Source: Lethocerus indicus (taxonomy: Eukaryota; Arthropoda; Insecta; Hemiptera; Belostomatidae). Taken from it: a stretch of DNA of 64,000 bases. The notes beneath the pieces were generated by a model that was not told where the DNA came from, made no database searches, and saw nothing but the letters and a program-made list of their open reading frames with translations. Made by a program: the position numbers and the translations under genes. Shown here one piece after another: positions 59,001 through 62,858 of this stretch (position 1 is its first letter; each line of letters begins with the position of its first letter). The stretch lies in NCBI GenBank assembly GCA_019843655.1, contig JACDQD010000007.1, positions 10,103,600 through 10,167,599 of the forward strand. Reading direction: 5' to 3'.

Positions 59001-61236
59001 GGTCATTATAATCAGTGCATGCAAAGGTTGATTGGAGCGTAATTAGAATGAACAGAAGATTACAAAAAGCCAGGTAAGACACTCGCCTAGAATCGAGAAA
59101 GGGGCAAACAATAATGTAAATGTTACAGTGATTGACGAATGTAATGAAATTTGACAGAGAAATTAAGAGAGTGGAGTCTAGAAACAAGGCAAGTCATTTA
59201 CAACTATAAAATCATGAGATCAATCATATGAATATATATATGGGTACACTAGTTTGTGTACAACCTATCACTTGTTGCGTCCTGGTGATAAACCAATTGT
59301 TAGTAATACTATTATAGACTCACTATGTCTAAAAAGTGCCGAAACCTGTCTTATACGTAGAAAGTCCTCGTAGAATCGCGCAGGACAGTAATATATCGAA
59401 ATTTCGCGACCCCTTCCTGCAAATGTCTAGAACGACATTTTCATGTTTAAAAACAGATTTCAGTCAGTTTCCTGGCGTCTTTAGTACACCTTTTCGATGT
59501 CCGTTAGGTTACAACAATTGATAATACTAAGCGCAGGCGGCGGAGTGTACTTCATTAGGACAAGTTGGTTGCCAAGTTGAGGGGGGGGGGTCTAATTGGT
59601 AATAGAGGAACTGCGGAAGAGCGGCTACGGACATTAGCGGCGGCCAGAAACAAATTTCAGACTTACAAAACGTATCCGGGACACGTCCACCGTTTTCAAA
59701 ACGAACGGACGATTTAACAATACACGTTCTGCTTCGATTCTAAAAGAATCCGTGGACGAAAATGCGATTTTTTTTTCGGAGAGAGCCAGAGATGGCTAAA
59801 TTCAGAGATGTAGAAGTATCATGAAAATGAGTAGAGTAAAATAGTTAGACACCATTATTCCAGTCAATGTACACATGTACAAATATATCAAAATACGGTT
59901 TCAAGAAAAAAGCAACAAGTTTCAATGGTGATTATTCAATACAGCATTATCAACTCGTTCAGTCATTCATCTGACTCTGAACCGCAGCCGCCTGTACTAG
60001 GCCAGGTCCATAATAATTTCAATCAGTTTCAAAACAAAACCAAAAATACTTGAAACAGTTCCAAAAATGTTGCAACACCTGAACCAGGCGGCAATTTTAA
60101 TATTCCCTCCAACCAATCTGTTTCAATCTATTCTAAGCGTTTACATAATTTTTAAAGCTCTTCGCTGAGGAACAAACCAAGTTGGAGTTCCATTCTTAAA
60201 CGAGGTATAACTGCAATCTGCAGGCAATAAAGCATTATATATATACAGACACACTAAAGCGTAGTCATCGTATTCAAATCTTACTCGACTGGACGACAAA
60301 GCGCCACCAAGGCCATTTCTCAGAATTATCAACTTATGTTAATTGCAGTTTTTTTTATTCGTAAAGAAACGAATACTCGATTGTAAACCTAATTGGGGTA
60401 CTGTATATTCACTAATGTGCATTCTACCATTTTTCTATTTCGATTTAACAATCATTTTTAAAAATCAATTGCAGTATATAAACAGGTAATTCCGAAACTA
60501 ATGCGATCATAACAATAACTTGGCAATGACAACAAAGCAGAAATGAACGATGACACAAATACCGTGCCGAACGGCGAAATGCCTTCATTATCTTCTATAG
60601 TAAACTTGCTACAACTGTCATGAGACTAATGTTTACTTTCGTTTCTTCCGTAGCTCAAATAGATGTCTTGTGAAAGTAATGTGTTTGACGCTTATATTTC
60701 ATTACAGACGCTAATTATTTTATAAAATTTACAAAATGAATAAATGTTTAATTTTTAAATTGATCATAATTGAGCTTACAGACACTATCGCAGTTAAAAA
60801 ATGACGGGTACATTGCGATTGGACACTGGGTAATTCTTGTCATTTGAAGAATGGAATCCTTCCTCTATTCCGACATTTGCCAAAAAGGCGCCAATCGCAT
60901 TCTCCCCGCAGTGGATAAAACCGCACGGAACTCAAGAAAATATTTCAATGTAAATATTGAATAGTCCACTCTACCTACCAAAGACCGTTTGGCCCAAAAG
61001 CCCAAAATTTATGATAGCATCTCCAGAATCTCTTTTATTGGATGGAACTTGGTAAGTCAAAAAGAAAGGGGATTTCAACCAGGTTTAACTGAATTTTGAT
61101 CTCGATCAAACTTTCTTACTTGCAAAAGGGCAATAATAATCCGTGTTGTTCCACTCTGTACGGCGATTGTGCTGATTGTCGTCGTTGAAACCGGTGGCTC
61201 TGTCGGCTCTTTGCTCTCGGTGTCGCACATCATCAT
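1..61236 (-). CDS. zormin: Titin-family giant muscle gene, zormin-like (5' part of titin/sallimus locus), CCDC141-like N-terminus; partial
   Basis: This is the gene-level entry; its 34 coding exons are listed separately. All introns are GT-AG, and phases match at all 33 junctions, giving about 2,176 codons without a stop. Residues 12-80 hold a conserved leader. Residues 40-1140 are helical, spectrin/CCDC141-like, with W and heptad-like Leu. A proline-rich linker follows at 1144-1187. Ig I-set domains lie at about 1188-1278, 1288-1379, 1386-1477, 1497-1588, 1613-1705, 1723-1814, 1934-2024 and 2028-2122. All eight keep the core C-strand Trp and a Y/F-x-[CVLA] F strand. From family knowledge, insect zormin is a Z-disc/M-line protein encoded by the 5' half of sls, the insect titin equivalent. 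The role here, a sarcomeric scaffold, is inferred. The 3' end lies off the left edge. Alternatives are another Ig-rich muscle protein (stretchin, Unc-89) or Kalirin/Trio, but no SEC14, DH-PH or kinase region is seen. I am sure of the exon chain and less sure of the name. Confidence 0.8.
366..508 (-). CDS. zormin: Coding exon 33 (end of Ig8 and tail)
   Basis: Acceptor TTTGTAG entered in phase 1; the exon ends in phase 0 at GTAAGTTC. It encodes residues 2093-2140: SLNDSGKYSVLATNCAG and STADLLIT, then a Ser-rich tail. The ATGs upstream of the acceptor are intronic. Confidence 0.93.
677..880 (-). CDS. zormin: Coding exon 32 (Ig8 first part, titin Z2-like)
   Basis: Acceptor TAAAATAG entered in phase 1; the exon ends in phase 1 at GTTTGG. 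It encodes residues 2025-2092: FPPVMGRRLQATSAYVGD, VLEVEVTGTPTPTVTWHKND and NCHSLIIEK. The linker to Ig7 is only a few residues, as in titin Z1-Z2, and the B-strand Cys is replaced by Val. Confidence 0.93.
1137..1328 (-). CDS. zormin: Coding exon 31 (rest of Ig7, titin Z1-like)
   Basis: Acceptor TATTAAAG with a long T tract; the exon ends in phase 1 at GTAAGTTT. It encodes residues 1961-2024: YPVPTVSWTKNG, GKAKLKL, GGRYSLTATNAAG and STADVVV. The AKL, GRYSL-ATN and STA-VK pattern closely follows what I recall of titin Z1, including Leu at the F-strand Cys position. Confidence 0.93.
1455..1665 (-). CDS. zormin: Coding exon 30 (linker and start of Ig7)
   Basis: Acceptor ATTTTAG in phase 0; the exon ends in phase 1 at GTTAAT. 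It encodes residues 1891-1960: a charged/Ser linker (VESHSKSEYSNIGG), a KPQRKSMPPRF entry, and the first strands of Ig7 with LEAII in place of the usual B-strand Cys. Confidence 0.9.
1666..2039. other. Intron 29
   Basis: An AT-rich intron between exons 29 and 30. No repeat or RNA gene is recognised. A short GT run lies at about 1981-1997 beside the exon 29 donor. Confidence 0.85.
2040..2266 (-). CDS. zormin: Coding exon 29 (serine-rich linker)
   Basis: Acceptor TTTTTTCAG entered in phase 1; the exon ends in phase 0 at GTAATT. It encodes residues 1815-1890, low-complexity Ser/Gln/Val-rich sequence containing FEMKRAVFMQSSTSSHYSS. No Ig fold is present. Such Ser-rich interdomain segments are typical phosphorylation or splicing regions in titin-family proteins; no specific site can be claimed. 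Confidence 0.88.
2541..2718 (-). CDS. zormin: Coding exon 28 (rest of Ig6)
   Basis: Acceptor GAATTCAG in phase 0; the exon ends in phase 1 at GTTTGT. It encodes residues 1756-1814: IRWLFNDEPVSGKDF with the core Trp, and LAGKISCVAENEAG. The usual F-strand Tyr is replaced by Ile, but the Cys is kept. Confidence 0.93.
2945..3226 (-). CDS. zormin: Coding exon 27 (end of Ig5, linker, start of Ig6)
   Basis: The exon has 94 codons, phase 0 at both ends, acceptor ATTTGTAG and donor GTTAGA. It encodes residues 1662-1755. Ig5 ends with DKGVYTAKATSQQG (Ala at the F-strand Cys position). A linker with SKPSPQPEE follows, and then Ig6 begins at SPCFSELF with FECIVTGKPTP. The ATG at its first codon is internal, not a start. 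Confidence 0.94.
3227..3618. other. Intron 26
   Basis: An AT-rich intron containing a (TA)n microsatellite at 3283-3329. Nothing else is recognised. Confidence 0.85.
3283..3329. repeat. (TA)n microsatellite
   Basis: An uninterrupted alternating TA tract of about 47 bases inside intron 26. Confidence 0.97.
3619..3836 (-). CDS. zormin: Coding exon 26 (linker and first half of Ig5)
   Basis: Acceptor ATATTTCAG entered in phase 1; the exon ends in phase 0 at a weak donor (GTCAGT). It encodes residues 1589-1661: a charged linker with VDEVPTESGE, then KPKFTKMP, FECVVCGTPTPTVSWALNN and the C' region. The donor was chosen because it joins QQSERTH to exon 27 in the normal Ig spacing. Confidence 0.9.
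3837..4193. other. Intron 25
   Basis: An AT-rich intron with no recognisable element. Confidence 0.85.
4194..4374 (-). CDS. zormin: Coding exon 25 (rest of Ig4)
   Basis: Acceptor GTCATTAG in phase 0; the exon ends in phase 1 at GTGAGT. It encodes residues 1529-1588: VIWYHNDRPVKES with the core Trp, and DVGTYKVVAINSAG with Val replacing the F-strand Cys. Confidence 0.94.
4375..4743. other. Intron 24
   Basis: An AT-rich intron separating the two halves of Ig4. No element is recognised. Confidence 0.85.
4744..5025 (-). CDS. zormin: Coding exon 24 (end of Ig3, linker, start of Ig4)
   Basis: The exon has 94 codons, phase 0 at both ends, acceptor TTTTGCAG and donor GTAAAAAT. It encodes residues 1435-1528. 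Ig3 ends with DAGVYTVTATNLVG, with Val in place of the F-strand Cys. An acidic linker (SDSELPSDMEP) follows, and then Ig4 begins at KPSIQLPL with B-strand LDC. Confidence 0.93.
5026..7910. other. Intron 23 with two GC-richer islands
   Basis: This 2.9-kb intron splits Ig3. It holds a (TA)n tract at 7248-7288. Two islands are visibly richer in GC than the surroundings: 5930-6200, which ends in a CA/CACACG-rich tail, and 6890-7060. Neither gives a coding exon compatible with the 0-0 phase of this junction that I can support. They may be old repeat insertions. Confidence 0.8.
7248..7288. repeat. (AT)n microsatellite
   Basis: An alternating AT tract in intron 23, ending in a GTATATA variant. Confidence 0.97.
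7911..8074 (-). CDS. zormin: Coding exon 23 (first half of Ig3)
   Basis: Acceptor TTCTCACAG; the exon ends in phase 0 at GTTTAA. It encodes residues 1380-1434, with FTLELGNVMARAGQ, LECEARGIPDPELTW and then HDGKPIKGN. Ig3 is completed by exon 24 across a 2.9-kb intron. Confidence 0.94.
8075..8674. other. Intron 22
   Basis: An AT-rich intron between exons 22 and 23. No element is recognised. Confidence 0.85.
8675..8977 (-). CDS. zormin: Coding exon 22 (complete Ig2)
   Basis: Acceptor ATGTTTAG; donor GTAAGT; phase 1 at both ends. It encodes residues 1279-1379. A whole I-set Ig domain lies in one exon: LELKC, VQWYMGN and DDGSYSCIATNPLG. A phase 1-1 single-exon Ig is the classic shuffling-competent arrangement and is the only one among the eight Ig domains here. 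Confidence 0.95.
8978..9920. other. Intron 21
   Basis: An AT-rich intron with a short CCAT run (about 9562-9579). No gene or repeat family is recognised. Confidence 0.85.
9921..10126 (-). CDS. zormin: Coding exon 21 (rest of Ig1)
   Basis: The acceptor TATATAG completes an Arg codon; the exon ends in phase 1. It encodes residues 1210-1278: VPVPEVVWEKDG with the core Trp, then DSARFVCRANNSAG with the F-strand Cys. Ig1 therefore keeps both cysteines. Confidence 0.95.
10127..10588. other. Intron 20
   Basis: A very AT-rich intron within Ig1. No element is recognised. Confidence 0.85.
10589..10788 (-). CDS. zormin: Coding exon 20 (proline-rich linker and start of Ig1)
   Basis: Acceptor ACTTTTAG in phase 0; the exon ends in phase 2 at GTTTGT. 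It encodes residues 1144-1210. The first 44 residues are a charged, proline-rich linker (VPLPPRPEIK, SPSPPPKK). The rest is the A-B strand region of Ig1 (PQFTVPLHD, then FEC with the B-strand Cys). The linker could bind an SH3 or WW domain; that is inference. Confidence 0.9.
10943..11032 (-). CDS. zormin: Coding exon 19 (linker)
   Basis: The exon has 30 codons, phase 0 at both ends, acceptor TTTGCAG and donor GTATCTC. It encodes residues 1114-1143, an acidic/Thr-rich linker (ETEDKFDLVIDL, then SITTTIIHE). No domain is recognised. It was found only through splice signals. Confidence 0.85.
11129..11265 (-). CDS. zormin: Coding exon 18 (end of helical region)
   Basis: Acceptor TCTCTTAG entered in phase 1; the exon ends in phase 0 at GTGAGT. 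It encodes residues 1068-1113, with VQEENKEILESFSHV and LCEKLQKSEEPVELM. It is the last segment with clear helical periodicity before the Ig part. Confidence 0.93.
11266..11707. other. Intron 17
   Basis: An AT-rich intron between exons 17 and 18. No element is recognised. Confidence 0.85.
11708..11891 (-). CDS. zormin: Coding exon 17 (helical repeat)
   Basis: Acceptor TTTACAG in phase 0; the exon ends in phase 1 at GTAAGTTT. It encodes residues 1007-1067, beginning AEYWFREGNRLLV, with FLKPGEEKQYHRINEI towards the end. The split codon joins with exon 18 to give Cys. Confidence 0.93.
11983..12168 (-). CDS. zormin: Coding exon 16 (helical repeat)
   Basis: The exon has 62 codons, phase 0 at both ends, acceptor TGTGGCAG and donor GTTGGT. 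It encodes residues 945-1006, with LLLRQRWEMLKNQI, the conserved LxxRW-LK motif typical of spectrin-type repeats. Confidence 0.94.
12353..12619 (-). CDS. zormin: Coding exon 15 (helical repeat)
   Basis: The exon has 89 codons, phase 0 at both ends, acceptor TTTTCTAG and donor GTTAGT. It encodes residues 856-944. It starts ESNSDKDIRTVERAV, 14 codons before the first Met, and carries LRYNWQKTMTAREKSL, a Trp-bearing helix. Confidence 0.93.
12620..12991. other. Intron 14
   Basis: An AT-rich intron between exons 14 and 15. No element is recognised. Confidence 0.85.
12992..13168 (-). CDS. zormin: Coding exon 14 (helical repeat)
   Basis: The exon has 59 codons, phase 0 at both ends, acceptor TGCTTTCAG and donor GTAAAT. 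It encodes residues 797-855, with LAEAERMFHEFEATK, the pattern of a spectrin helix B. Confidence 0.93.
13384..13514 (-). CDS. zormin: Coding exon 13 (helical repeat)
   Basis: The acceptor is TATTTAG, entered in phase 1, and the exon ends in phase 0 at GTGATA. It encodes residues 753-796, including LRLKELNNRLLAI and LLEKLATFFNSL. Confidence 0.92.
13618..13801 (-). CDS. zormin: Coding exon 12 (helical repeat)
   Basis: Acceptor TTTTATAG in phase 0; the exon ends in phase 1 at GTGTCA. It encodes residues 692-752, beginning TVDWVTKLDAQL, another Trp-bearing helix A. The final G forms a Gly codon with exon 13. Confidence 0.92.
13802..14883. other. Intron 11
   Basis: A very AT-rich intron of about 1.1 kb. 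No gene, repeat or RNA is recognised. Confidence 0.85.
14884..15057 (-). CDS. zormin: Coding exon 11 (helical repeat)
   Basis: The exon has 58 codons, phase 0 at both ends, acceptor GTGTTTAG and donor GTGAAG. It encodes residues 634-691, with LEADWNLWLQQKEARLQ. It is noticeably richer in GC than its flanking AT-rich introns, as expected for a coding segment. Confidence 0.92.
15058..16461. other. Intron 10
   Basis: A 1.4-kb intron. A slightly GC-richer island at 15815-16035 contains a GCT/CTG run (about 15940-15955) and a CT/CACA-rich tail resembling the tail of the island at 5930-6200. This suggests a shared old repeat but does not prove it. Otherwise AT-rich with no feature. Confidence 0.75.
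16462..16806 (-). CDS. zormin: Coding exon 10 (helical repeats, longest exon)
   Basis: The exon has 115 codons, phase 0 at both ends, acceptor ATCATTAG and donor GTAAGT. It encodes residues 519-633. The middle carries KWNALNTDLEMR, the helix B/C Trp of a spectrin repeat, and the end has SWVSCQQLESQL. It spans about one full repeat. Confidence 0.93.
16960..17079 (-). CDS. zormin: Coding exon 9 (helical repeat)
   Basis: The exon has 40 codons, phase 0 at both ends, acceptor GTCTTTCAG and donor GTAATT. It encodes residues 479-518, starting LYSWLTSMEAYL, a typical first helix of a spectrin repeat with the signature Trp. It is too short and lacks an early ATG, so ORF callers miss it. Confidence 0.9.
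17080..17535. other. Intron 8
   Basis: An AT-rich intron with no recognisable element. Confidence 0.85.
17536..17664 (-). CDS. zormin: Coding exon 8 (helical repeat)
   Basis: The exon has 43 codons, phase 0 at both ends, acceptor GCATAG and donor GTAAGTTT. It encodes residues 436-478 (GVKRMVEQIENKK through FIEKYEQ). The acceptor has no good pyrimidine tract, so this junction rests mainly on reading frame and on continuity of the helix. Confidence 0.85.
17665..18596. other. Intron 7
   Basis: An AT-rich intron with a (TA)n microsatellite at 17697-17751 next to exon 8. Nothing else is recognised. Confidence 0.85.
17697..17751. repeat. (TA)n microsatellite
   Basis: An alternating TA tract of about 55 bases, about 30 bases upstream (in gene sense) of exon 8. 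Confidence 0.97.
18597..18767 (-). CDS. zormin: Coding exon 7 (helical repeat)
   Basis: The exon has 57 codons, phase 0 at both ends, acceptor AATTTTTCAG and donor GTTATT. It encodes residues 379-435, with LDQLEVQLKTGDLG and LEQLHSNVERSLEE, the Leu/charge periodicity of a helical bundle. Confidence 0.92.
18923..19114 (-). CDS. zormin: Coding exon 6 (helical repeat)
   Basis: The exon has 64 codons, phase 0 at both ends, acceptor TTATTTCAG and donor GTGAGT. It encodes residues 315-378, a helix with ATEEFALGGHFAG and then YQLLEEAATYLHH. The pattern is a spectrin-like helix-loop-helix. Confidence 0.93.
19115..19531. other. Intron 5
   Basis: An AT-rich intron with no recognisable element. Confidence 0.85.
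19532..19788 (-). CDS. zormin: Coding exon 5 (helical repeat)
   Basis: The acceptor is GCCAATAG, completing a GCC codon; the exon ends in phase 0 at GTATGC. It encodes residues 229-314, with VEKWMEKLHERRDEV followed by a long amphipathic helix, which is the Trp-bearing helix A pattern of a spectrin-type repeat. The ATGs just upstream of the acceptor belong to the intron. Confidence 0.93.
19789..20104. other. Intron 4
   Basis: An AT-rich intron with a short TA-rich stretch near 19894-19920. No gene is recognised. Confidence 0.85.
20105..20349 (-). CDS. zormin: Coding exon 4 (helical repeat)
   Basis: The acceptor AAACAG supplies the last base of a split Arg codon, and the exon ends in phase 1 at GTAAGAAC. 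It encodes residues about 147-228, alpha-helical, with three Cys near its start and an LIQVLNEIKEEG segment. The compositional change of the window (CpG-rich on the right, CpG-poor on the left) falls inside this exon, at about 20.27 kb. Confidence 0.93.
20350..21304. other. Intron 3
   Basis: An intron at the compositional transition, with CpG now frequent (for example 20505-20545). An exon-like open stretch at 21150-21245 was considered and rejected because its phase does not fit. Confidence 0.8.
21305..21504 (-). CDS. zormin: Coding exon 3 (helical repeat)
   Basis: The acceptor is TTGCCTGCAG, phase 0; the donor is GTACGC, ending in phase 2. It encodes residues 81-147 with the motif PEVYNAMAESL, very like the VYDAMAE block I recall in CCDC141. 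The open frame continues 15 codons further right to another AG (21549), but the 21504 acceptor gives the best collinearity and the better pyrimidine tract. Confidence 0.88.
21505..26307. other. Intron 2 (4.8 kb), CpG-rich
   Basis: No exon, RNA gene or transposon could be supported. CpG is dense at 22850-23120 and 23760-24040. A purine-rich, AGGAGA-like block lies at 24540-24600. Several moderate open frames are present but none looks like a known protein or fits a phase 0-0 cassette. Confidence 0.75.
26308..26430 (-). CDS. zormin: Coding exon 2 (CCDC141-like helical start)
   Basis: The exon has 41 codons, phase 0 at both ends, acceptor TTTTCAG and donor GTTATT. It encodes residues 40-80, beginning VKDWLELKVLEV and rich in acidic and Leu residues. 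It contains no ATG near its start and is short, so a start-codon-based ORF search misses it. The spacing from the exon 1 leader to the Trp matches what I recall of CCDC141 (IAV-x-K-x-x-K-W). Confidence 0.88.
26901..26919. promoter_or_regulatory. CCATTAA...TTAATGG dyad (homeodomain-like)
   Basis: Two 7-base arms, CCATTAA and TTAATGG, are separated by five bases about 470 bases upstream of exon 2 in gene sense. TAAT cores are the usual homeodomain recognition sequence. A single dyad may occur by chance, so this is only a candidate site. Confidence 0.3.
29101..29141. repeat. (CT)n microsatellite with C-rich lead-in
   Basis: About 20 TC dinucleotides preceded by a run of nine or ten C. Read on the minus strand, the gene's own sense, it is a GA repeat, a type of element bound by GAGA-type factors in insects. 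Confidence 0.97.
33412..33430. repeat. ATCG tetranucleotide run
   Basis: Four or five tandem ATCG units, followed by ATCGAT again at about 33440. The run is fully self-complementary, so it could form a cruciform or bind a dimeric factor; no function can be assigned. Confidence 0.9.
36991..37005. promoter_or_regulatory. STAT-type palindrome CACTTCCGGGAAGTG
   Basis: The centre, TTCCGGGAA, fits the TTCnnnGAA STAT consensus. Each arm also contains an ETS core (GGAAGT) in inverted orientation. It lies in intron 1. There is no evidence of use; it is a candidate enhancer element only. Confidence 0.3.
38622..38679. repeat. (AT)n microsatellite
   Basis: An alternating AT tract of about 58 bases in intron 1. 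Confidence 0.97.
39832..40045 (-). mobile_element. Dead jockey-type non-LTR retrotransposon fragment (C-terminal end of reverse transcriptase ORF)
   Basis: In one frame the minus strand encodes LLKRTSKLTLDNKVIIYKT followed by ILKPTWT (about 39957-40045). In a shifted frame it continues with RRFQSKLLPTILNAC and then NNTIHHDLNTPTE before a TAG at 39832-39834. Together they match the region after the polymerase domain of arthropod jockey elements (SKL-L-NK-LYK-ILKP-W, QSK-LR-I-NAPWYV, I-DL-IPTV), as I recall it. A frameshift, lost residues between the blocks and the stop make it nonfunctional. It sits inside an open frame of 250 codons (39396-40148) that is otherwise not protein-like. Confidence 0.8.
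48851..48874. repeat. (ACA)n / CAA microsatellite
   Basis: Eight perfect trinucleotide units in intron 1. Confidence 0.97.
49062..49083. repeat. (GT)n microsatellite
   Basis: A short GT dinucleotide tract in intron 1. Confidence 0.95.
52959..53007. repeat. (TA)n microsatellite
   Basis: An alternating TA tract of about 49 bases in intron 1. Confidence 0.97.
55108..55300. repeat. Dispersed repeat, copy A
   Basis: It shares with copy B (56178-56400) the block CGGCTGCTCGCCA-CTTCAGT, then the block GCATCCT-CTGCACTG about 40-65 bases later, and then CAGGTTCTG. Order and strand are the same and spacing is looser. It is probably a fragment of an unidentified mobile element, such as an LTR or a Penelope-like 3' end; the family is not recognised. 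Confidence 0.65.
56028..56048. repeat. (AC)n microsatellite
   Basis: An AC dinucleotide tract in intron 1. Confidence 0.95.
56178..56400. repeat. Dispersed repeat, copy B
   Basis: The second diverged copy of the element at 55108-55300, in the same orientation and about 1.07 kb away. Both fall in intron 1 near the first exon. The ends cannot be fixed from two diverged copies. Confidence 0.65.
61120..61236 (-). CDS. zormin: Coding exon 1 (start codon, conserved leader)
   Basis: Three consecutive ATGs open the frame (61236, 61233, 61230) in an AAA-ATG context, with an in-frame TAA upstream at 61279-61281. The exon encodes residues 1-39, with TTTISTIAVQ followed by a basic/hydrophobic IIIAL stretch. 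It ends in phase 0 at a strong donor (GTAAGAAAG). As I recall it, the N-terminus of vertebrate CCDC141 has nearly the same TTT-ISTIAVQ-G-(S/T)-(K/R)-I-(V/I)-IA pattern. The phase matches exon 2 although that lies 34.7 kb away. Which of the three ATGs is used cannot be decided from sequence. Confidence 0.8.
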
Positions 61237-61560
61237 TTTAGCTCCGTGTTTGAAATCAATTTCCTGCTTTATTTTTTTTTAGTCATACACAACCAAACTT
61301 CTCAATCATCGTCACCGATACGCTTAACCGTTACGAGAAAATATAAACAGCGTACAAAAACAAAAGGCGGTTATAATTCGAAAAAAAAAATTGAACGTTC
61401 TAAATAAAGAAAAAATTTGCTCGTAAAGAAGTAGCTCGTTCGACGGTTGGTTGGACACTGACCGGTGGGAGCGCGCCCAGAACCGACACAGTCTCAGGTG
61501 ACGTCACTGGCGTGACGGAAACGCCCGAAGGTTCACGAAAATTAAATTTAGACCTTTATG
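61237..61560 (-). promoter_or_regulatory. 5'UTR and candidate promoter of the titin-family gene
   Basis: The stretch just upstream of the start codon has an in-frame stop at 61279-61281. From about 61440 to 61540 it becomes CpG- and GC-rich (GGGAGCGCGCCC, 61467-61478), with a perfect CRE at 61499-61506. A TCAGT initiator-like pentamer lies on the minus strand at 61457-61461. No convincing TATA box is paired with it. The transcription start is therefore not fixed, and a non-coding 5' exon further right cannot be excluded. Confidence 0.5.
61499..61506. promoter_or_regulatory. Palindromic CRE (TGACGTCA)
   Basis: A perfect 8-base CREB/ATF site in the candidate promoter, followed within ten bases by a GTGACG half-site-like sequence. 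The position, about 260 bases upstream of the start codon, supports a regulatory role, which is inferred. Confidence 0.5.
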
Positions 61561-62585
61561 ATCAAATATGGAAGTGGATACGGGAGAAGAAAATTCACCT
61601 CCCTCCCCCAAAGGGGATCATTTACCTCAAAATGTTTTTGTAGTTTCCTATTTGGTTTACCTATCTGTAGGCCCTCAGAGAGTACAGCGCGGCAATACAG
61701 CAGGACAACTGCACGTAAAGAGGACCACTTAGAGTACAACATGCTTTAGGTTCCCACATCACAGCTGCGAGATGCATCTGTTGTGTTATTAGGAAAAAGG
61801 GTTTATAATGCCATTACAATGTCCCTTTTTCCACGGGTAAACACTATTAATCTTTTCCATTAAAAATGCGTCACAAGAATCAAATGCTACCATAAATGCT
61901 CACTAACCTTTTTAAGCTCTATGTATATAGTGCATTATCTCTCAAGGGTTTTTCACTACCCTCGTTTGGGTGTTCCTGGTTTGTATGTAGGAGGAAGAGG
62001 AGCGAATGAAATTCAACACAGAAGTACTTCAATATATTATTTTTTACTTTCTGACTCGCAAACGAATCATGGAAAATAATTAATTAACTAATTAAATAAT
62101 TACCTAATTGCTCAAAATAATGGATGACGCTACTGGCCTACAGCCAAGAAGCCATGTGAGATTTCATCGTAACATCGAAATCAAACTATCTATATGTTGA
62201 ATGAAAGGAAGTTAATGTGAAATGTGTATTACAAGTATTAATTTCAGACCACCATTATAAGGAATAATATTGAGACATATAAAAACTCTAACCCAATAAT
62301 TTACAAATGATAAGCTTTCTGTCAGTCCTGTTAATTCACGGTTTATAATTAACTTGGTGTTTCATATGTCAACCACTTTCGATTGCCAACAATATTATCA
62401 AATACAAAAACTGCCCTCTCGGTTACGGAAAAAATGGTGTGATTTAAATATAGCATCAGGAACTTCTAACAAGCCACGTTACAACTGAAAACATGCGAGT
62501 AGACGGCCGGAGGTTTTATAGGTAACATAATAGGGATAACAGAGGCTGCAATATTCCCACTGAATCCAGAGATATAATCTGTATA
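61561..62585. other. Intergenic spacer between promoter and tRNA array
   Basis: About 1 kb with no gene, repeat or RNA that I recognise. It is AT-rich in the middle (62030-62120). Confidence 0.8.
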
Positions 62586-62686
62586 GTACCACAAGTTGAG
62601 ATAGTTAAGCATTTTCTCAGCCCCAATGCGCCTTACAGTTCACTGTTGTACAACATTGTTCACTGACAAACCACAATCACCCCAAC

Positions 62687-62702
62687 TGTGGCGCTAGCCA
62701 CA
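62687..62702. other. Short perfect hairpin TGTGGC-GCTA-GCCACA
   Basis: Six-base arms with a 4-base loop lie in the leftmost, tRNA-less unit of the array, followed by GGTTCGAGTC, a B-box-like decamer, at about 62719. No complete tRNA can be folded around it. Its origin is unknown. Confidence 0.55.
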
Positions 62703-62858
62703 CTGTTATACCTGGGGCGGTTCGAGTCTTTGTTTTGCGGATAGTGTTGATCAACAACCGAGAACAAGTTGCGAAAATTATGGATTATCCCAGCCCGAAC
62801 GATGCTTACACAATTCTGGATCACTACAAAATTATTCAATGACAAAAAAACCATTTCT

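Larger units (their letters stand above)
26431..61119. other. Intron 1 (34.7 kb), no independent gene supported
   Basis: This very long first intron separates the leader exon from the rest of the protein. By eye it is a mosaic of mid-GC, CpG-containing unique sequence. It holds simple repeats at 29101-29141, 38622-38679, 48851-48874, 49062-49083, 52959-53007 and 56028-56048. A dead jockey fragment lies at 39832-40045 and a dispersed repeat pair at 55.1 and 56.2 kb. Open frames of 60-250 codons occur on both strands, but none has recognisable domains or codon structure except the jockey remnant. Long first introns of muscle genes often hold enhancers; that role is only inferred here. Confidence 0.75.
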
